Shown here piece by piece: positions 25,801 to 32,282 of a stretch of 32,282 nt of DNA. Positions within the stretch are counted from its first letter, which is position 1, and each line of letters starts with the position of its first letter. A program made the translations under genes and the position numbers. Where the stretch lies: the NCBI RefSeq assembly GCF_026183675.1, contig NZ_JAPIVK010000042.1, positions 1-32,282 of the forward strand, in the 5' to 3' direction. Below the pieces are notes generated by a model that worked only from the letters and a program-made list of their open reading frames with translations, searched no databases and was not told the origin of the DNA. Source of the DNA: Microbulbifer halophilus. GTDB lineage: Bacteria; Pseudomonadota; Gammaproteobacteria; Pseudomonadales; Cellvibrionaceae.

Positions 25801-26504
25801 CCGCCCAGGGCCCTGTCCACCCGATCCACGTAACGGCACAGCACCGGCGACAGGTAGGCATCCACCACCGCGGTATCGCCGCGGCCCACCAATTTGATCA
25901 GCGGGCTGACCCCGTGGCTGGCGGAGATCTGGGTAAAGCCGATCTCCCCGGCAATGCGGGCGATGGCCTTTTCGTGATCCGGATAGCGGTAACCGTGCAT
26001 CAGCAGTATCGCCAGGCCGCGCAGGCCGGCGTCGTAGAGGCGCTGCAGGTCATCCCGCACCCTGCCCTCGTCCAGCGGCACCAGCACCTCGCCGCCGGCG
26101 GTGACCCGCTCGTCCACTTCCAGCACATCGCTGTAGAGCATTTCCGGCAGTTTGATTTCCAGGTCGAACAGGTGCGGGCGCGCCTGGTAGCCGATACGCA
26201 GGGCCTCGGCGAACCCCCTGGTCGTGACCAGGGCCACCGGATCGCCCTTGCGCTCCAGCAGCGCGTTGGTGGCGACGGTAGTGCCCATCTTGACCGCCCC
26301 GATGCGCTCCGGCGGGATGGGCGTGTCGGCGTCCAGCCCCAGCAGCGCGCGGATACCGGCCAGGGCGGCGTCCTCGTACTGCTCCGGGTTTTCCGACAGC
26401 AGCTTGTGGCTGACGAGCCGGCCGTCAGGGCGCAGGGCGACGATATCGGTAAAGGTGCCGCCGCGGTCTATCCAGAAGTTCCAGTGTTTTTTACTTGTAT
26501 CCAT
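22881..26504 (-). CDS. 5-oxoprolinase (ATP-hydrolysing), fused HyuA-HyuB type
   Basis: A 1207-residue protein containing both hydantoinase/oxoprolinase halves in one chain. The N-terminal ATPase half opens with [13 protein letters not shown] (Asp13-Asp20), then [16 protein letters not shown] and [16 protein letters not shown]; the HyuB half starts near residue 695 with [20 protein letters not shown] and includes [20 protein letters not shown] and [18 protein letters not shown]. It ends with a glycine-rich [11 protein letters not shown]. It cleaves 5-oxoproline to glutamate using ATP, closing the glutathione salvage cycle. ATG 26504 is preferred; GTG 26516 is too close to the AGGAG. It is divergent from metH, a pairing that links two sulfur/glutathione-related pathways but may be chance. 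Confidence 0.92.
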   Translation of the reverse strand: MDTSKKHWNFWIDRGGTFTDIVALRPDGRLVSHKLLSENPEQYEDAALAGIRALLGLDADTPIPPERIGAVKMGTTVATNALLERKGDPVALVTTRGFAEALRIGYQARPHLFDLEIKLPEMLYSDVLEVDERVTAGGEVLVPLDEGRVRDDLQRLYDAGLRGLAILLMHGYRYPDHEKAIARIAGEIGFTQISASHGVSPLIKLVGRGDTAVVDAYLSPVLCRYVDRVDRALGGSRLLFMQSNGGLADAHFFRGKDAILSGPAGGVVGAARTAAEAGFEQVIGFDMGGTSTDVCHYSGDYERSLESEVAGVRLRAPMMRIHTVAAGGGSILHFDGSRYRVGPDSAGANPGPACYRRGGPLTVTDCNVMLGKLQPEFFPHVFGPDADQRLDAEIVRRKFTELAEEIRTATGDERTPEQVAEGFLAIAVENMASAIKKISVQRGYEVSKYLLNSFGGAGGQHACLVADALGMTKVLLHRYAGVLSAYGIGLADLRLTRERSLEHRYSVDHESELGDIFDELEADGRREMLAQGVAEKQIRCRRKLHLKYEGTDTALEVPMDSHDRVLAEFERGYRQQFGFLAGDKPLIVEALQVEVIGSTGEAVSRTEAVDDKPARNEIPPSASGDITMNGQTAETPIFRSEALRCGEQLDGPAVISEPNSTVVVEPGWRAEMGESGILLERVEALPARTAVGTSVDPVMLEIFNNLFMSIAEQMGAALEKTASSVNIKERRDFSCALFDRDGELIANAPHMPVHLGSMSESIKTVIRENAGSMKAGDAFVLNAPYNGGTHLPDITVIRPVFGEEGDDTEKELLFYVATRGHHADVGGISPGSMPPFSRTVEEEGVLLDNLKLVDGGTFCEDTIREKLSSGKYPARNIPQNIADLHAQLAACEKGVRELKRMVAHFGLPVVQAYMQHVQDNAEESVRRTLDALHDGEFRYEMDDGSVIRVAVTLDRENRRARVDFTGTSDQHPGNYNAPRAVTKAAVLYVFRCLVREKIPLNGGCLKPLDIEIPPGCMLNPQYPAAVVAGNVETSQYVVDALFGALGTMAAAQGTMNNFTFGDGRYQYYETLCGGSGAGPDFDGTDAVQTHMTNSRLTDPEMLEWRFPVLLEAFGIRRGSGGAGAHRGGNGARRRLRFLQPMTASILASHRKLPPFGLNGGESGALGRNWVERADGNREELDGRAEVQMGEGDVFAIDTPGGGGYGKA

Positions 26505-26547
26505 GTTCCCGATCACTCCTCGATACTAAACGCAGCCCCTTCCGGTT

Positions 26548-26680
26548 CCCCTCTCCCTCTGGGAGAGGGGTTAGGGGAGAGGGCTGCCTGCCGAAGCCAC
26601 CACCCTCTCCCCCGGCCCCTCTCCCGGCGGGAGAGGGGAGAAAAGCGGGCCTGCGGCCCGCAAGCGGAGCTGGAGCTCCG
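26548..26680. repeat. Stack of four perfect or near-perfect hairpins between oplAH and metH
   Basis: In order: CCCCTCTCCC...GGGAGAGGGG at 26548-26570, a near copy with a GGC-type loop at 26616-26638, GCGGGC/GCCCGC at 26645-26661, and CGGAGCT/AGCTCCG at 26665-26680. Two unrelated repeat types common in proteobacteria are combined here. They fill most of the 232-bp gap between divergent starts, leaving little room for promoters. I see no cobalamin riboswitch. Confidence 0.7.
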
Positions 26681-26736
26681 CGCTCCCAGGGTATGCTAAC
26701 ATTGCCGCCTTCTCGATCCCGGTTAAGGTAGTGTCC

Positions 26737-29700
26737 ATGCCCCAAGAAGCCCGCAATCAACGCCTCGAACAGCTCCACGCCGCGCTGAAGCAGCGCATCC
26801 TGATTCTGGACGGGGCCATGGGGACCATGATCCAGCGGGCAAAGCTGAGCGAGAGCCAGTATCGCGGCGAGCGCTTTGCGGACTTCCACAAGGATGTCCA
26901 GGGCAACAACGACCTGCTGAGCCTGACCCGGCCGGAGATGATCGAACAGTTGCACCGGGACTATATGGAAGCCGGTGCCGATATCATCGAGACCAACACC
27001 TTCAACGCCACCCGCCTGTCCCAGGCGGACTACGAGATGGAGGACCTGGTCCCGGAACTGAACCGCGCCGCCGCCGAGGTGGCGCGCCGGGCGGCCGACG
27101 GCATGGCCACGCCGGAGAAACCGCGCTGGGTGGCGGGCGTGATCGGCCCCACCTCGCGCACCGCCAGTATCTCCCCGGACGTGAACGACCCGGGCGCGCG
27201 CAACGTGACCTTCGAGCAGTTGGTGGAGAACTATGTGGAGGCCGGCCGCGCGCTGATCGAGGGCGGCTCCGACCTGTTCCTGATCGAGACCATCTTCGAC
27301 ACCCTCAATGCCAAGGCGGCCATCTTCGCCCTGCAGAAGCTGTTCGATGAAGTGGGTTTCGAGCTGCCGATCATGATTTCCGGCACCATCACCGATGCCT
27401 CCGGCCGCACCCTGTCCGGGCAGACCACCGAGGCCTTCTACAATTCCGTGGCCCACGCCAAGCCCCTGAGCGTCGGTCTCAACTGCGCCCTGGGCGCCAC
27501 CGAGCTGCGCCCCTACGTGGAGGCGCTGTCCGGCGTCTGCGCCGAGCATGTCTCCGCGCACCCGAACGCCGGCCTGCCCAATGAATTCGGCGAGTACGAC
27601 GAGACGCCGGAAGAGACCGCCAGTATCGTCGCCGAATTCGCGCGCAGCGGTTTCCTCAATATTCTCGGCGGTTGCTGTGGCACCGCGCCCGAGCATATCC
27701 GCGCGATCGCCGATGCGGTGGCCGATATGCCGCCGCGCAAAATACCGGAAATAAAACCGGCGCTGCGCCTGTCCGGCCTGGAGCCGTTTGCCGTCGACGA
27801 AAATTCCCTGTTCGTGAATGTGGGCGAGCGCTGCAATGTCACCGGCTCGGCGCGCTTCAAGCGCCTGATCATGGACGAGGACTACGACACCGCCCTGCAG
27901 GTGGCCGCACAGCAGGTCGAGGACGGGGCCCAGGTGATCGACTTCAACATGGACGAGGCGATGCTGGATTCCGTCGCCGCCATGCGTCGCTTCCTCAACC
28001 TGGCCGCCACCGAACCGGATATTTCCAAAGTGCCGTTCATGGTGGACTCCTCCAAATGGGAGGTGATCGAGGCCGGGTTGCAGTGCATCCAGGGCAAGTC
28101 CATCGTCAATTCCATCAGCCTGAAAGAAGGCGAGCGGGACTTTACCGACAAGGCACGCCTGTGCCGGCGCTACGGCGCCGCGGTAGTGGTGATGGCCTTC
28201 GACGAGGATGGCCAGGCGGACAGCTTCGAGCGCAAGACGGAAATCTGCAAACGCAGTTACGATCTGCTGGTGGACAAGGTCGGCTTTGCCCCCACGGATA
28301 TCATTTTCGACCCGAACATCTTCGCCGTGGCCACCGGTATCGAGGAACACAACAACTACGCCGTGGACTTTGTCCAGGCCACGCAGTGGATCCGCGAGAA
28401 CCTGCCCGGCGCCAGCGTCTCCGGCGGCGTGTCCAATGTGTCCTTTTCCTTCCGCGGCAACAACCCGGTGCGCGAGGCCATCCACTCGGTATTCCTGTAT
28501 CACGCCATCAGGGCCGGCCTGAATATGGGCATCGTCAACGCCGGCCAACTGGCGGTGTACGACGAGCTGCCAGAGGAACTGCGGGAAAAGGTCGAGGATG
28601 TGATTCTCAACCGCACCCCGGAAGGCACCGAGGCGCTGCTGGATATCGCCGAGAAATATCGCGGCGACGGCAGTGGTGCGGCGCGCAAGGAAGACCTGAG
28701 CTGGCGCGAGCTGCCGGTGAACAAGCGCATCGAACACGCGCTGGTCAAGGGCATCAATAACTACATCCTGGAGGACACCGAGGAGTCCCGCGCCCAAGCG
28801 GCGCGCCCGCTGGACGTCATCGAGGGCCCGCTGATGGACGGCATGAACGTGGTCGGCGACCTGTTCGGCGCCGGCAAGATGTTCCTGCCCCAGGTGGTGA
28901 AATCCGCGCGGGTGATGAAACAGGCGGTGGCCCATCTGCAGCCCTATATCGAGGCCGAGAAAACTGCCGACAGCAAACCCAACGGCCGCATCCTGATGGC
29001 CACGGTGAAAGGCGACGTGCACGATATCGGCAAGAATATCGTCGGCGTGGTGCTGGCCTGCAACAACTACGAAGTGATCGACCTGGGTGTGATGGTGCCG
29101 GCGGAAACCATCCTGCAAACGGCACAGGAAAAGCAGTGCGATATCATCGGCCTGTCCGGCCTGATCACGCCGTCGCTGGACGAGATGGTCCACGTGGCCG
29201 CGGAAATGGAGCGCCGGGAATTCGATATCCCGCTGCTGATCGGCGGCGCCACCACCTCCAAGGCGCACACGGCGGTGAAAATCGACCCGCAGTACCACCG
29301 CAACCAGACGGTGTACGTGGCCGACGCCTCCCGCGCCGTGGGCGTGGCCAGCAACCTGATTTCCGACGAGCTGCGCCCGGCCTACGTGGAGGGGATTCAG
29401 GCCGAGTACGAAAAGGTCCGCGCCCGCACCGCCAACCGAAAGCGCAACGACAAGCGCCTCGGTTACGAAGAAGCACTGGCGGCGGCGCCGCAGTTCGACT
29501 GGCAGAATTACACCGCCGCGGTGCCGAACAGACCCGGCATCACCACAATCGACGATTTCCCGCTGGAAAAACTGGTCGACACCATCGACTGGACCCCTTT
29601 CTTCATCTCCTGGGACCTGGCCGGCAAATACCCGGCGATCCTCGAGGACAAGGTGGTCGGCGAAGCGGCCAGGGACCTGTTTGAAAATGCGCAAAAGATG

Positions 29701-30432
29701 CTGCGCGAAATCATCGACCGGAAACTGCTCAAAGCCCGCGCCGTGTTCGGCCTCTGGCCGGCCAACAGCGACGGCGACGATATTGTCGTCTACACCGACG
29801 AAAGCCGCAGCTCAGAGCTGGCCCGCCTGCACCAGATGCGCCAGCAGGTACAGAAGCGCGGCGGCGACGGCTTGTGTCGCTCGCTGGCCGATTTTGTCGC
29901 CCCAGTCGATTCTGGAATAGCCGACTATGTGGGCGGCTTCGCCGTGACTACTGGACTGGGCGCCGACGAGCTGGCGGCGGAGTACGAGGCGAAACACGAC
30001 GACTACAACGCGATCATGGTCAAGGCCCTGGCAGACCGGCTGGCGGAATCCTTCGCCGAGACCCTGCACCGGCAGGTGCGCAGGGACTACTGGGGCTACG
30101 CGCCGGACGAGCAGCTCTCCAACGAGGAGCTGATCAAGGAGCGCTACCGCGGTATCCGCCCCGCCCCCGGCTACCCGGCCTGCCCCGACCACACGGAAAA
30201 GGCCACCCTGTTCGAACTGCTGGACGCGCCGGACAACGCCGGCGTGCGCCTGACCGAGCATTTCGCCATGCTGCCGGCGGCATCCGTCAGCGGCTGGTAT
30301 TTTGCCCACCCGGAGGCAAAATACTTCAATGTCGGCAAGATCGGGCGCGACCAGTTGCAGAGCCTGGCCGAGCGCAAGGGCATGACGGAAACCGAGCTGG
30401 AGCGCTGGCTGCGGCCGAATCTCGACGATTGA
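26737..30432 (+). CDS. metH: Cobalamin-dependent methionine synthase MetH
   Basis: A full-length, 1231-residue, four-module MetH (E. coli: 1227). The homocysteine domain has the zinc ligands Cys250 (GLNCALG) and Cys313-Cys314 (GGCCGT). The methyltetrahydrofolate domain starts at about [13 protein letters not shown]; the cobalamin domain has GDVHDIGKN with the lower ligand His762; the C-terminal activation (AdoMet-binding) domain includes [16 protein letters not shown]. It makes methionine by methyl transfer from methyltetrahydrofolate through B12. ATG 26737 (AAGG upstream) was chosen over GTG 26731. All catalytic modules look intact, so the organism needs imported or made B12 for this route. 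Confidence 0.97.
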   Translation: MPQEARNQRLEQLHAALKQRILILDGAMGTMIQRAKLSESQYRGERFADFHKDVQGNNDLLSLTRPEMIEQLHRDYMEAGADIIETNTFNATRLSQADYEMEDLVPELNRAAAEVARRAADGMATPEKPRWVAGVIGPTSRTASISPDVNDPGARNVTFEQLVENYVEAGRALIEGGSDLFLIETIFDTLNAKAAIFALQKLFDEVGFELPIMISGTITDASGRTLSGQTTEAFYNSVAHAKPLSVGLNCALGATELRPYVEALSGVCAEHVSAHPNAGLPNEFGEYDETPEETASIVAEFARSGFLNILGGCCGTAPEHIRAIADAVADMPPRKIPEIKPALRLSGLEPFAVDENSLFVNVGERCNVTGSARFKRLIMDEDYDTALQVAAQQVEDGAQVIDFNMDEAMLDSVAAMRRFLNLAATEPDISKVPFMVDSSKWEVIEAGLQCIQGKSIVNSISLKEGERDFTDKARLCRRYGAAVVVMAFDEDGQADSFERKTEICKRSYDLLVDKVGFAPTDIIFDPNIFAVATGIEEHNNYAVDFVQATQWIRENLPGASVSGGVSNVSFSFRGNNPVREAIHSVFLYHAIRAGLNMGIVNAGQLAVYDELPEELREKVEDVILNRTPEGTEALLDIAEKYRGDGSGAARKEDLSWRELPVNKRIEHALVKGINNYILEDTEESRAQAARPLDVIEGPLMDGMNVVGDLFGAGKMFLPQVVKSARVMKQAVAHLQPYIEAEKTADSKPNGRILMATVKGDVHDIGKNIVGVVLACNNYEVIDLGVMVPAETILQTAQEKQCDIIGLSGLITPSLDEMVHVAAEMERREFDIPLLIGGATTSKAHTAVKIDPQYHRNQTVYVADASRAVGVASNLISDELRPAYVEGIQAEYEKVRARTANRKRNDKRLGYEEALAAAPQFDWQNYTAAVPNRPGITTIDDFPLEKLVDTIDWTPFFISWDLAGKYPAILEDKVVGEAARDLFENAQKMLREIIDRKLLKARAVFGLWPANSDGDDIVVYTDESRSSELARLHQMRQQVQKRGGDGLCRSLADFVAPVDSGIADYVGGFAVTTGLGADELAAEYEAKHDDYNAIMVKALADRLAESFAETLHRQVRRDYWGYAPDEQLSNEELIKERYRGIRPAPGYPACPDHTEKATLFELLDAPDNAGVRLTEHFAMLPAASVSGWYFAHPEAKYFNVGKIGRDQLQSLAERKGMTETELERWLRPNLDD

Positions 30433-30466
30433 GCAGCGGGATGTATCGCCTGCACGGCAGATGTGC

Positions 30467-30534
30467 AGGGTGCGCCGTGCGCACCGATGAGGGCCGGGGA
30501 AAACCAACGCAGCCGGTGCGCACAGCGCACCCTA
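30467..30534. repeat. Inverted repeat pair (GGTGCGC type)
   Basis: GGTGCGCCGTGCGCACCG (30469-30486) is mirrored with one mismatch by CGGTGCGCACAGCGCACC (30514-30531). Each half is itself close to palindromic. This GTGCGCA-type hairpin is a familiar intergenic repeat in Gammaproteobacteria. It lies between metH and the DUF2970 gene and may end metH transcripts or protect their 3' ends. Confidence 0.7.
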
Positions 30535-30551
30535 CCCTGTAGGAGCTGGAA

Positions 30552-30800
30552 GTGGATAGAGAAGAGAGAAAAGAGAGAAAAGAAAAAGACGAGAATCGGG
30601 AAAAAAAGCGCCCTTCATTCGGCCAGGTGGTACTCAGCACCCTGGCCGCGGCCATCGGCGTGCAGAGCAATAAAAACCGCGAACGGGATTTCAAGGGCGG
30701 CAGTATCAAGGCCTATGTCGCCGCCGGCATTATCTTTACCGCGCTGTTTGTGTTGACGCTGGTGCTGATCGTCAAGACCGTGCTCGGCAATATGGGGTGA
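30552..30800 (+). CDS. DUF2970 family small membrane protein
   Basis: An 82-residue protein starting at GTG 30552, six bases after AGGAG. A very charged N-terminus (repeated Lys-Glu-Arg, residues 1-22) precedes the family block LSTLAAAIGVQSNKNRERDF (about 29-48), then a single transmembrane helix near residues 55-78 (AAGIIFTALFVLTLVLIVKT). This matches DUF2970, a conserved gammaproteobacterial family of unknown function. Likely topology: cytoplasmic N-terminus with one anchor. The charged leader is unusually purine-rich at the DNA level. Confidence 0.85.
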   Translation: MDREERKERKEKDENREKKRPSFGQVVLSTLAAAIGVQSNKNRERDFKGGSIKAYVAAGIIFTALFVLTLVLIVKTVLGNMG

Positions 30801-30844
30801 TCTCCCGACTGTCCCCATGGCCGCGAACAAATGATGCCCGCGGC

Positions 30845-32002
30845 TCAATAGCCGGTCATTTCCAGGTAGCCGACGCCCGAATGGCTGCCCTCCACCACCA
30901 CGTCGCCCTCCCAGTAGGGAAAAACGGTATCCATCCAGCGATCCGCATTGCGCGCGCGCACGATCACGTCCAGATCCCGGGACGGCAGGCGCAACCGCCA
31001 GCGGGTGGGCAGTTCGCGCCCGGCCACCGAACTGTATGTTGCGGGGGTCAACCGCAGGTCGTCGTCGGTGAGTGGGGTCTGCTGTCCGTCCGCGTCGATC
31101 CAGCTTCCCGACAGATAGTCATCGCCCTCCCCGCCACCGCCGCGCAGCCGAAAGGCCATCAGCTTGGCGCCGCCCGAAAGATGCAGCGAGAACCAGTCCC
31201 AGCCGCGCTGGTCGGGGGCCAGCAACTGGCTGCTCCATTCGCGATCCAGCCAGGCCCGGCCGCTGACCGCTCGTGTTTGTCCATCGATCTCCACCTGCCC
31301 TTCCACCCGGTAAAACGGCTGGCTGTAGTAGTGAGAGCCGCCGCCGTCGGCGGACTTCTGGCTGAAGCCCGACTCGCCGTGCAGCACCAGTGGCCCGTCG
31401 GCCTCCAGCGCCAGCCGGTAGCCGAAGTGGCGCCCCGCGTCGCTGCCCTGCGCCGTCACCTGCAACCGCGCCAGGCCGCCGCCGGCGGGGTTTTCCATAC
31501 GCCAGTGATCCAACCAGGCCGCAAACGGCTCGACCTCGACACCGGCCTGGCCGCGGCGGTCCGGCAGCGCCATGTCGCGGGCGAAGCGCTCGGCGACGAA
31601 ATGCGCATCCGGTGTCGACAGCGCGGCGTGGGCCATCCAGATCTGGCGGCTGGCCCAGGGCGACCCCCCGTCCTCGCCGTCGTCATCGGGCGGGGACAGC
31701 GCCTGGCGAAACAGGGTCCACTGGATCCCCAGTGGCGTGCCGTCGGCGTCTTCGAGATTGGCGGTCAGATACCACCATTCGATGCGGTAATCGGGGTGAG
31801 TGCCGTGGTCTTCGGGAAATCGCAGGGCGGCACCCGGCCGCGCCCGACTGTAGCCCTCCGACTGCCTGCCCAGCCCGGCAAAACTGTCGTCCGCCGGCTC
31901 ACTGCCGCACTGGCGCAGCGCCAGCACCGCGAACAACACCAGCGGCACCGACAGCAGCACCGAACAGAGGAAAAAACGCTTCGCACTTCCGGCCTTGTTC
32001 AT
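30845..32002 (-). CDS. Lipocalin-like AttH/CrtC-type protein, membrane-anchored or exported
   Basis: A 385-residue protein with a hydrophobic N-terminal segment (residues 9-29) and then a lipocalin-like domain of the AttH/CrtC type. Diagnostic segments are IEWWYLTANLED (Glu75-Trp77), GIQWTLFRQAL, WMAHAALST, HYYSQPFYRVEG and the SGRAWLDREWSSQLLAPDQRGWDWFSLHL block. Cys32 is preceded by Gln, so it is not a proper lipobox. The start ATG 32002 overlaps the TGA of the upstream permease gene (ATGA), so the two are translationally coupled. Known: AttH-like proteins commonly follow LolCDE/MacB-like ABC transporter genes; a periplasmic helper role for a lipid or hydrophobic substrate is inferred. Confidence 0.87.
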   Translation of the reverse strand: MNKAGSAKRFFLCSVLLSVPLVLFAVLALRQCGSEPADDSFAGLGRQSEGYSRARPGAALRFPEDHGTHPDYRIEWWYLTANLEDADGTPLGIQWTLFRQALSPPDDDGEDGGSPWASRQIWMAHAALSTPDAHFVAERFARDMALPDRRGQAGVEVEPFAAWLDHWRMENPAGGGLARLQVTAQGSDAGRHFGYRLALEADGPLVLHGESGFSQKSADGGGSHYYSQPFYRVEGQVEIDGQTRAVSGRAWLDREWSSQLLAPDQRGWDWFSLHLSGGAKLMAFRLRGGGGEGDDYLSGSWIDADGQQTPLTDDDLRLTPATYSSVAGRELPTRWRLRLPSRDLDVIVRARNADRWMDTVFPYWEGDVVVEGSHSGVGYLEMTGY

Positions 32003-32282
32003 AGGGCCTCGAACTCCGTCAACAGCCTGCGCGGCGATGTGCGCCACAGCCGCCAGGCCGGCAACAATGCGGCGACCAGGGCCACACCCAGCGCCACCGC
32101 CAGGGTGGCGGCGATCTGCGCGGGGAAGACATACAGCGGCAGTCGCCAGCCGAAGGCCGCCACATTGATCACCGCCACCAGGCTCCAGGACAGCGCCAGG
32201 CCCAGCGGCACCGCAAGCAGTGCCGTGACCAGGGCCGCGCCGCACAGCTGGGCGATGCCGGCGCCGGCCAGCGGCCCGCGCG
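31999..32282 (-). CDS. FtsX-like ABC transporter permease, C-terminal part (runs off the window)
   Basis: The last roughly 94 codons of a permease; the 5' part lies beyond the window end. Two transmembrane helices are visible (ALVTALLAVPLGLALSWSLV and QIAATLAVALGVALVAALL) with a short YVFPA-containing loop, and the closing PAWRLWRTSPRRLLTEFE. This is the usual end of MacB/LolC/FtsX-type permeases, where PA..R....P...LR.E recurs. Reading frame is open through to the window edge. The stop overlaps the start of the AttH-like gene, so one operon is nearly certain. Confidence 0.85.
   Translation of the reverse strand, partial: RGPLAGAGIAQLCGAALVTALLAVPLGLALSWSLVAVINVAAFGWRLPLYVFPAQIAATLAVALGVALVAALLPAWRLWRTSPRRLLTEFEAL

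Noticed and set aside
22752..26699. A 1315-codon open frame on the + strand
   Set aside because: It is antisense to the complete 5-oxoprolinase gene, is rich in His, Gln, Ala and Gly as in GC-rich shadows, and shows no domain.
26517..26736. Possible cobalamin or SAM riboswitch ahead of metH
   Set aside because: No B12-box-like or SAM-I/II features were found; the space is filled by simple hairpin repeats.
26491..29694. A 1067-codon open frame on the - strand
   Set aside because: It is antisense to metH, with shadow-type composition and no recognisable motif.

Overview
The window looks like chromosome from a marine gammaproteobacterium, most likely of the Cellvibrionales/Microbulbifer type. 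The evidence is the generally GC-rich sequence, a NfuA of gammaproteobacterial length, full-length B12-dependent MetH, HrpB helicase, small DUF2970 and DUF3096 membrane proteins, and an integron-type cassette at the left edge. This placement is an inference from gene content; no rRNA, tRNA, CRISPR array or phage module was seen.

Layout. 1-1700 is a mobile-DNA edge: an attC-like site, one membrane-protein gene cassette, the broken attC of that cassette, then C-terminal debris of a REP-associated Y1-type transposase abutting a fragment of an IS21 istB helper gene. 1831-5299 holds a glutathione S-transferase, a small alpha/beta hydrolase and a type I sulfatase. 5459-7592 is a divergent pair, a citrate synthase family enzyme and a LysR regulator, sharing a 100-bp promoter region. 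7760-12566 carries a secreted dienelactone-hydrolase-like protein, a DoxX-like membrane protein and an exported S9 prolyl oligopeptidase. 12596-15254 is an islet: repeats on both sides enclose one visibly AT-rich acyl-CoA oxidase-like gene. 15399-22703 has a GFA/CENP-V family protein, a tiny DUF3096 gene, a siderophore-interacting ferric reductase with a striking palindromic operator, HrpB, a DUF3298-type lipoprotein, a GH114/TM1410-like lipoprotein and NfuA. 22881-30800 has the very large 5-oxoprolinase (OplAH), divergently placed metH and a DUF2970 gene. The right edge has a lipocalin-like AttH/CrtC-type protein whose start overlaps the stop of an FtsX-like ABC permease that runs off the window.

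The most notable observation is a three-copy family of about 160-bp hairpin repeats (12596-12762, 12757-12910, 20764-20926). The arm sequences differ between copies, but pairing is kept in an outer stem, a second stem and a third stem around a conserved core. In my hand alignment every transition-type mismatch in these stems is G.T on the + strand (12 cases) and none is A.C. Together with their position just 3' of genes, this suggests selection on the single-stranded + strand, as a structured RNA or an ssDNA hairpin, rather than a passive palindrome. Other regulatory signals are a nested palindrome upstream of the ferric reductase and an inverted repeat between the citrate synthase and LysR genes. 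Most remaining intergenic DNA is occupied by REP/BIME-like hairpins.
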